The translations under genes and the position numbers were made by a program. Source: Syntrophomonadaceae bacterium (lineage in GTDB: Bacteria; Bacillota; Syntrophomonadia; Syntrophomonadales; Syntrophothermaceae). From it: DNA of 18,525 nucleotides. Of this stretch, positions 14,042-18,525 are shown one piece after another (the first letter of the stretch is position 1; each line of letters starts with the position of its first letter). The DNA lies in contig JARYMO010000005.1 of the NCBI GenBank assembly GCA_029907055.1, positions 1 through 18,525 of the forward strand. The letters are read 5' to 3'. The notes beneath the pieces are model-generated. The model made no database searches. It saw nothing but the letters and a program-made list of their open reading frames with translations, and was not told where the DNA came from.

Positions 14042-15190
14042 GTGAAATTCACCATCGCCCAACCGGAACTGGCCCATATCGCCGCGCTGGTACAACGAGC
14101 TGCTGCCAGCAGGGATACGGTGCCAGCCCTGTCCGGTCTGCTCATCCAGGCTTCAATTGAGAACGGTCTCACCCTCACCGCAACAGACCTGGAGATTGCC
14201 ATCCGTGCCAAGACCGACCGCGTGTCGGTACGCGAAGGGGGAACCGTCCTTCTCAATGCGCGGTATTTCTCCGATCTGGTGCGGTTCCTGCCGGAAACCG
14301 AGTTGCAGGCTGCGACCGACGAAGGCAGCTCCAGGCTGGTGGTGACATATGGGCGCTCGGAGAGCCACCTCAACCTCTATGACCACCAGGAGTTTCCTGA
14401 CCTACCTCTCGAGAAAATGCGCTCCCTGCTCAGCATGCCACAGTCGCTTCTCAAGGAGATGCTGCGGAAGACTGCGTTTGCCGCTGCGGTGAGTCACTTT
14501 CGACAGGTGTTTACGGGGGTGCTGTTCGACATCGAGGGGAGCCAGCTGCGAGTGGTGGCATCGGACACGCACCGCTTGGCGTTGATGAGTGCGCAGCTGG
14601 AAGACGGGGGTTACCCACCGCAACAGTTCGTCGTTCCTGCGCGGACGGTCAATGAACTGACGCGGCTACTGGAAGATTCCCTGGAGCCAATCGATATATC
14701 TTTGGCCGACAACAGCATCGTGTTCCATCGCCCCGATGGGACCCTGTGGCTTTTCTCGCGCCTGGTGGAAGGGCAGTACCCGAACTATCTGCCGGTCATA
14801 CCCCAGACCTTTATTTCCACCATGACGGTCGATACCAGAAGTCTGGTGAATACGCTGGAAAGGGCCAGCTTGTTGCCAACCGACAAACAGGCGGCCAAGC
14901 AGGGGATCCGTAACGTGGTGCTGGAAATCAAGGAAGGAGAGCTGCACCTTTCTTCCCATTCCGAAAAGATGGGGGCACTTGCAGAGGTCATCGAAGGAAC
15001 GGTGGTAGAGGGTGAAACGGGTTTCCAGGTTGCATTCAATACGAGATACTTTTTGGATGTCATGAAGATACTGCAAACAGAGTCACCCAGTACTGTGCTG
15101 CAGTTCACAGGGTCATTGAGCCCGGCCCTCGTCAAGAACCCGGGAAGAGATGATTTCATCTACGTCATTGTCCCGCTGGTGACGACGTGA
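14042..15190 (+). CDS. dnaN: DNA polymerase III beta subunit (sliding clamp)
   Basis: A 382-residue beta clamp that encircles DNA as a dimer and tethers the replicative polymerase. It has the three-domain clamp pattern: MKFTIAQPELAHIAALVQRAAASRDTVPALSGLLIQA at the start, LTATDLEIAI, FPDLP, the mid-protein FRQVFTGVLFDIEGSQLRVVASDTHRLAL, GQYPNYLPVIP, and the ending FIYVIVPLVTT. The start is a GTG at 14042 with GGAGG eight bases upstream. It follows dnaA by 123 bp that contain probable origin elements, and is 16 bp upstream of recF. Confidence 0.97.
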   Translation: MKFTIAQPELAHIAALVQRAAASRDTVPALSGLLIQASIENGLTLTATDLEIAIRAKTDRVSVREGGTVLLNARYFSDLVRFLPETELQAATDEGSSRLVVTYGRSESHLNLYDHQEFPDLPLEKMRSLLSMPQSLLKEMLRKTAFAAAVSHFRQVFTGVLFDIEGSQLRVVASDTHRLALMSAQLEDGGYPPQQFVVPARTVNELTRLLEDSLEPIDISLADNSIVFHRPDGTLWLFSRLVEGQYPNYLPVIPQTFISTMTVDTRSLVNTLERASLLPTDKQAAKQGIRNVVLEIKEGELHLSSHSEKMGALAEVIEGTVVEGETGFQVAFNTRYFLDVMKILQTESPSTVLQFTGSLSPALVKNPGRDDFIYVIVPLVTT

Positions 15191-15206
15191 GGGGACTGCG
15201 AACGGA

Positions 15207-16310
15207 TTGAAGATTGAACACATCCAGGTTGCCAGTTTTCGTAATCTGGGGGATGTCTCAGTAGTCCCCCATGCGAAAGTCAATCTTCTCATCGGTGCCA
15301 ACGCCCAAGGAAAAACCAACTTTCTGGAAGCAATGGCGGTAGCCGCCACCGGCTCGTCCTTCCGTGGGTCCCGGGACCGGGACATGGTGCGTGACGGGCA
15401 GCAGGGCTATCGCGTGGTCATCACGCATCGCATCGCGGAGCGAAGAATCGAAACGGAGCTCTCGTGGAGCCTGCAGCGCGGCAAGGAGTTGCGCATAGGA
15501 GGAAAACGGGCGAATTTTGGGCATCCCGACCGGCTACGGGCAGTGGTCTTCACACCGGAAGACCTCCAGCTCATCAAAGGCGCTCCTGAGAAACGCCGCG
15601 CGTTCATGGATGTGCTGTTGTCGCAGATTTCGGCCGACTACCGTCGGCATCACCGCGCATTGACCGCTCTCCTGCAACGACGACAGCTCATGGTTCGGGG
15701 GCACGCGCAGGATCGCAGAGGCATCGAAGTCTTGGAGGACATGCTCATCGAGACCATGGTACCGGTCACCATGGACCGTATCAGCTTGGCGGCGCGGCTG
15801 GAAGAAGAGATGAATGCCCTGTATGACAGGTTGAGCGGGGAGAAGCAGGTGGTGCGTGTCCGCTACGCGCTTTCCTACCCGCTGAGTGCTGGCAGACTGG
15901 GCCCGGAGCTGCTGGCCGCCTCCCTGGCTGCGGAACTGAGGCGGCGCAGACGGCAGGGGGACTGGTCGGCGGTCGGCAAGGTGGGCCCGCACCGCGAGGA
16001 CCTCCACGTCTACCTCGACACCCGCAATGCCCGCACCCACGCATCCCAGGGACAGCAACGCAATCTGGCCGTGTGTCTGAAGTTGAGCGAAATGCAGACT
16101 GTGAAAGCGGCAAGTGGTCACCACGCGGTATTCCTGCTCGACGAGGTTTTGGCCGAGCTCGACCGGGAACGACGGCAACGGCTGGTGGACCACCTGCAGG
16201 AGGCGCCGTTCCAGTCGTTCATATCCGCAGTCGAGATACCGGGGTTACTGAGCTCACGGGAGAGCAAGGTACTCACCGTGCGTGGCGGTGCAGTTACCGA
16301 GGAGGAATGA
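15207..16310 (+). CDS. recF: DNA replication and repair protein RecF
   Basis: RecF is an ABC/SMC-like ATPase that with RecO and RecR loads RecA at gaps. The 367-residue protein has the Walker A motif GANAQGKTN (residues 30-38) after MKIEHIQVASFRNL, the FTPEDLQLIKGAPEKRRAFMD block, GPHREDLHVYLD, the ABC signature SQGQQRNLAVCLKLSE, and Walker B with the D-loop AVFLLDEVLAELD. The start is a TTG at 15207; GAGGGG lies 12 bases upstream, at the end of dnaN. Length is normal. Its final codons contain the ribosome binding site of the next gene. Confidence 0.97.
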   Translation: MKIEHIQVASFRNLGDVSVVPHAKVNLLIGANAQGKTNFLEAMAVAATGSSFRGSRDRDMVRDGQQGYRVVITHRIAERRIETELSWSLQRGKELRIGGKRANFGHPDRLRAVVFTPEDLQLIKGAPEKRRAFMDVLLSQISADYRRHHRALTALLQRRQLMVRGHAQDRRGIEVLEDMLIETMVPVTMDRISLAARLEEEMNALYDRLSGEKQVVRVRYALSYPLSAGRLGPELLAASLAAELRRRRRQGDWSAVGKVGPHREDLHVYLDTRNARTHASQGQQRNLAVCLKLSEMQTVKAASGHHAVFLLDEVLAELDRERRQRLVDHLQEAPFQSFISAVEIPGLLSSRESKVLTVRGGAVTEEE

Positions 16311-16313
16311 ACA

Positions 16314-16571
16314 TTGTATCTGCATCTGGGAAGTGATTACATGGTGGCGACTGCAGAAGTGGTAGCCATCATCAATGTCGAGACACTGCCTCCGTCGGTC
16401 CTGCGGGAGTCGCTGCGTACCGCCAAGCGCCAAGGTCCGGTCGTGCACATTGGCGAAGATAACAAGGGGAAGTCGCTCGTTCTCACCGACCGCTGCGCGT
16501 ACCTCTCCCCCATCTCGTCGGTCACCCTGTTGAAACGCTCACGGGGAAGCATTGAGGAGGGCAACCAGTAG
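16314..16571 (+). CDS. remB: RemB / DUF370 family protein (YaaB-like)
   Basis: An 85-residue protein: MYLHLGSDYMVATAEVVAIINVETLPPSVLRESL at the start and CAYLSPISSVTLLKRS near the end, both typical of the DUF370 protein coded between recF and gyrB in Firmicutes. In B. subtilis RemB is connected with activation of extracellular matrix genes; related RemA is a DNA-binding regulator. The start is a TTG at 16314, only three bases after the recF stop, with GGAGG eight bases upstream inside the recF end. Its stop codon shares one base with the gyrB GTG start. Confidence 0.9.
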   Translation: MYLHLGSDYMVATAEVVAIINVETLPPSVLRESLRTAKRQGPVVHIGEDNKGKSLVLTDRCAYLSPISSVTLLKRSRGSIEEGNQ

Positions 16572-18478
16572 TGAGAGACAAGCCTGTTAACGGGTACACA
16601 GCGACTGATATCCAGGTATTGGAAGGGCTCGAAGGAGTGCGCAAGCGCCCCGGAATGTACATCGGCTCCACTGGGCCGCGAGGCCTGCATCACCTGGTCT
16701 TCGAGATAGTCGACAACAGCATCGACGAAGCGGTGGCCGGGTACTGCACGGTCATCGAGGTCATCATTCACCCTGACAATAGCGTGACGGTGAAGGACAA
16801 TGGGCGCGGCATCCCCGTGGACATCCATCCCAAGATGGGTATCCCTGCACTGGAGGTCATCCTCACTACGCTGCATTCCGGCGCCAAGTTTGGCGGCAGT
16901 GGGTACACGATTTCTGGAGGACTGCACGGTGTGGGCCTGTCGGTAGTCAATGCGCTGTCCCGCTCCCTGGAGGTCGAGGTGGCTCGAGATGGGTTGCGCT
17001 ACCGACAGCGGTACGAGCGCGGCAAGGCGGTGAGCGGGCTGGAAGTGGTGGGCACCAGCACGGAAACCGGTACCCGCACAACCTTCTGTCCCGACCCGGA
17101 AATCTTTGAGGATATCGACTTTTCCTTCGATGTTCTGGCCCAGAGGCTGCGGGAGCTTTCCTTTCTCAACCGCGGCACACGGATTCTACTGGTTGACGAG
17201 CGGACCGGCCAGCGGGTGGAATTCCACCACACGGGTGGCATTGAGGACTTCGTGCGCTACATCAACAAGAACAAAGAGGTGCTGAATCCGAAGCCCATCG
17301 TTTTTCGCCATGTCAAGGACGGCGCCATTGTCGAAGTGGCCATCCAGTACAGCACTGGGTTCTCGGAGACGCTCCTTTCGTACGCCAACAACATCCATAC
17401 CCAGGAAGGTGGAACACACGAGATAGGCTTCAAGAACGGACTGACCAGGGTTGTCAACGATTACGGGCGCCGACACGGGATGCTCAAAGAGGCGGACGGC
17501 AACCTGCTGGGAGAAGACATTCGCGAAGGGATGGCGGCCATCATCTCGGTGCTGGTCACCGATCCCCAGTTCGAGGGCCAGACCAAGACCAAGCTGGGGA
17601 ACACCTTCGTGCGAAGCGTGGTTGAGAGTGCCGTGTACGAACACGTGGACGCGTTCCTGGAGGAAAATCCTGCTGTGGCCCGGCGCATCCTGGAAAAGGC
17701 CATTTCCGCTCGCCGAGCGCGCGAGGCGGCCCGCAAGGCACGGGAACTCACCAGGCGCAAGAACGCGCTGGAGTCGTCAGCTCTGCCAGGCAAACTGGCC
17801 GACTGCAGCGAAAGGGACCCCGCCAAGTGCGAGCTCTACCTGGTAGAGGGGGATTCAGCAGGGGGCTCCGCCAAGCAGGGCAGGGACCGAGCCTTCCAGG
17901 CCATCTTGCCGCTGCGCGGGAAAATCCTCAATGTGGAGAAGGCCCGGCTGGACAAGGTGCTCTCCAACGAGGAGATACGAACCCTGATCACCGCTATTGG
18001 AACTGGCATCGGCGAGGACTTCGACCTAGGCAAGGCCCGCTACCACCGCCTGGTCATCATGACTGATGCCGACGTCGACGGATCGCACATCAGGGTCTTG
18101 TTGTTGACCTTCTTCTACCGCTACATGCGACCGCTCATCGAGGCCGGCTACGTCTACATTGCGCAACCTCCGCTGTATGCGCTCAAGCGAGGCAAGGAGG
18201 TTCACTACTTCTACCGGGATAGTGAGCTGGAGTCCTTCCTGAGCCAGCAGGGCACACGGAAGTTCGCGGTGCAGAGGTACAAGGGCCTGGGCGAGATGGA
18301 CCCTGAGCAGCTGTGGGAAACCACGATGGATCCTGACCGACGCACGCTGTTGCAGGTCACGGTGGAGGACGCGGTGGCAGCGGACGCGATATTTACCAGC
18401 CTGATGGGCGAACGGGTGGAACCGCGGCGTGAATTCATCCAGGAGAACGCCCGCCGGGTCACCAATCTCGACATCTGA
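16571..18478 (+). CDS. gyrB: DNA gyrase subunit B
   Basis: GyrB is the ATPase and Toprim subunit of gyrase, which adds negative supercoils. The 635-residue protein is the short form common in Gram-positive bacteria. It has GHKL motifs FEIVDNSIDEAVAG (44-57), DNGRGIPVDIHPKMG and GGLHGVGLSVVNALS, the transducer region with QTKTKLGN, and the Toprim parts LYLVEGDSAGGSAKQGRDR and MTDADVDGSHIR, ending with KGLGEMDPEQLWETTM and TNLDI. That ending and the position after recF-remB favour gyrB over parE. The start is a GTG at 16571 with GAGGAGGG upstream, overlapping the remB stop by one base. Confidence 0.98.
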   Translation: MRDKPVNGYTATDIQVLEGLEGVRKRPGMYIGSTGPRGLHHLVFEIVDNSIDEAVAGYCTVIEVIIHPDNSVTVKDNGRGIPVDIHPKMGIPALEVILTTLHSGAKFGGSGYTISGGLHGVGLSVVNALSRSLEVEVARDGLRYRQRYERGKAVSGLEVVGTSTETGTRTTFCPDPEIFEDIDFSFDVLAQRLRELSFLNRGTRILLVDERTGQRVEFHHTGGIEDFVRYINKNKEVLNPKPIVFRHVKDGAIVEVAIQYSTGFSETLLSYANNIHTQEGGTHEIGFKNGLTRVVNDYGRRHGMLKEADGNLLGEDIREGMAAIISVLVTDPQFEGQTKTKLGNTFVRSVVESAVYEHVDAFLEENPAVARRILEKAISARRAREAARKARELTRRKNALESSALPGKLADCSERDPAKCELYLVEGDSAGGSAKQGRDRAFQAILPLRGKILNVEKARLDKVLSNEEIRTLITAIGTGIGEDFDLGKARYHRLVIMTDADVDGSHIRVLLLTFFYRYMRPLIEAGYVYIAQPPLYALKRGKEVHYFYRDSELESFLSQQGTRKFAVQRYKGLGEMDPEQLWETTMDPDRRTLLQVTVEDAVAADAIFTSLMGERVEPRREFIQENARRVTNLDI

Positions 18479-18488
18479 GGAGACGGAC

Positions 18489-18525
18489 ATGGTGCGGAGA
18501 CTCTTTCCCGGAAAGGGTGACGGAC
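18489..18525 (+). CDS. start of an unidentified gene downstream of gyrB (cut by window edge)
   Basis: An ATG at 18489 follows the gyrB stop by 10 bp, with GAGGAG six bases upstream, and stays open to the window edge (MVRRLFPGKGDG). By gene order gyrA is expected next, but these twelve residues do not look like the usual GyrA beginning. It may be gyrA with an unusual leader, or another small gene inserted before it. Too little sequence to decide. Confidence 0.45.
   Translation, partial: MVRRLFPGKGDG

Noticed and set aside
13019..14095. 358-codon minus-strand frame opposite dnaA
   Set aside because: It is fully antisense to the conserved AAA+ and DNA-binding parts of dnaA and shows no family similarity.
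1..18525. CRISPR arrays, insertion sequences, prophage, tRNA or rRNA genes
   Set aside because: I saw no spaced direct repeats, transposase or phage-type proteins, or RNA gene signatures; gene order is nearly continuous with ordinary origin genes.

Overview
This window is the replication-origin region of a moderately GC-rich, low-GC-lineage-type Gram-positive bacterium, most likely a member of the Clostridia. The core order rsmG-mnmG-mnmE-jag-yidC-yidD-rnpA-rpmH / oriC / dnaA-dnaN-recF-remB-gyrB is the classic Firmicutes origin arrangement. The short Soj/Spo0J pair, a RemB-type DUF370 protein and a DUF4446 protein also point to Firmicutes. The base composition and the presence of selA and larC suggest an anaerobe of the Moorella/Desulfotomaculum kind, but the species cannot be named from the sequence.

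Layout. Genes diverge from the origin. On the left arm nearly everything reads on the minus strand: rpmH, rnpA, yidD, yidC and jag (12392 down to 10226), then mnmE, mnmG and rsmG (10125 down to 6194), parA-parB (4998 down to 3414), and a probable DUF4446 - phosphoribosyltransferase - selA operon (2078 down to the left edge, where selA is cut). On the right arm dnaA, dnaN, recF, remB and gyrB read on the plus strand, and a new reading frame starts just before the right edge. Two left-arm genes oppose this pattern and run head-on to replication: a larC homologue (2207-3385) and a beta-class DNA methyltransferase (5298-6128). The methyltransferase sits between parA and rsmG, where Bacillus carries noc.

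Sites. A perfect parS palindrome overlaps the larC stop codon and lies 12 bp from the end of parB. A full-consensus sigma-A promoter drives rpmH. Candidate origin elements are a tandem pair of DnaA-box-like repeats upstream of dnaA and, between dnaA and dnaN, a DnaA box pair followed by a GC-rich linker and CTA/TTA triplets. The latter resembles the basal unwinding system of Bacillus subtilis. Stem-loops that could act as terminators or attenuators lie after the methyltransferase/rsmG pair, after jag and after rpmH.

The genes together cover initiation (DnaA, oriC), elongation and repair (DnaN, RecF), topology (GyrB), segregation (ParA, ParB, parS), membrane insertion (YidC, YidD, Jag), ribosome and tRNA maturation (L34, RNase P protein, MnmE, MnmG, RsmG) and the selenocysteine pathway (SelA). 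About half of the genes appear to use GTG or TTG starts. The least ordinary items are the origin-proximal orphan methyltransferase with a DPDY catalytic motif and the head-on larC whose end carries parS. I see no clear new multi-gene system here.
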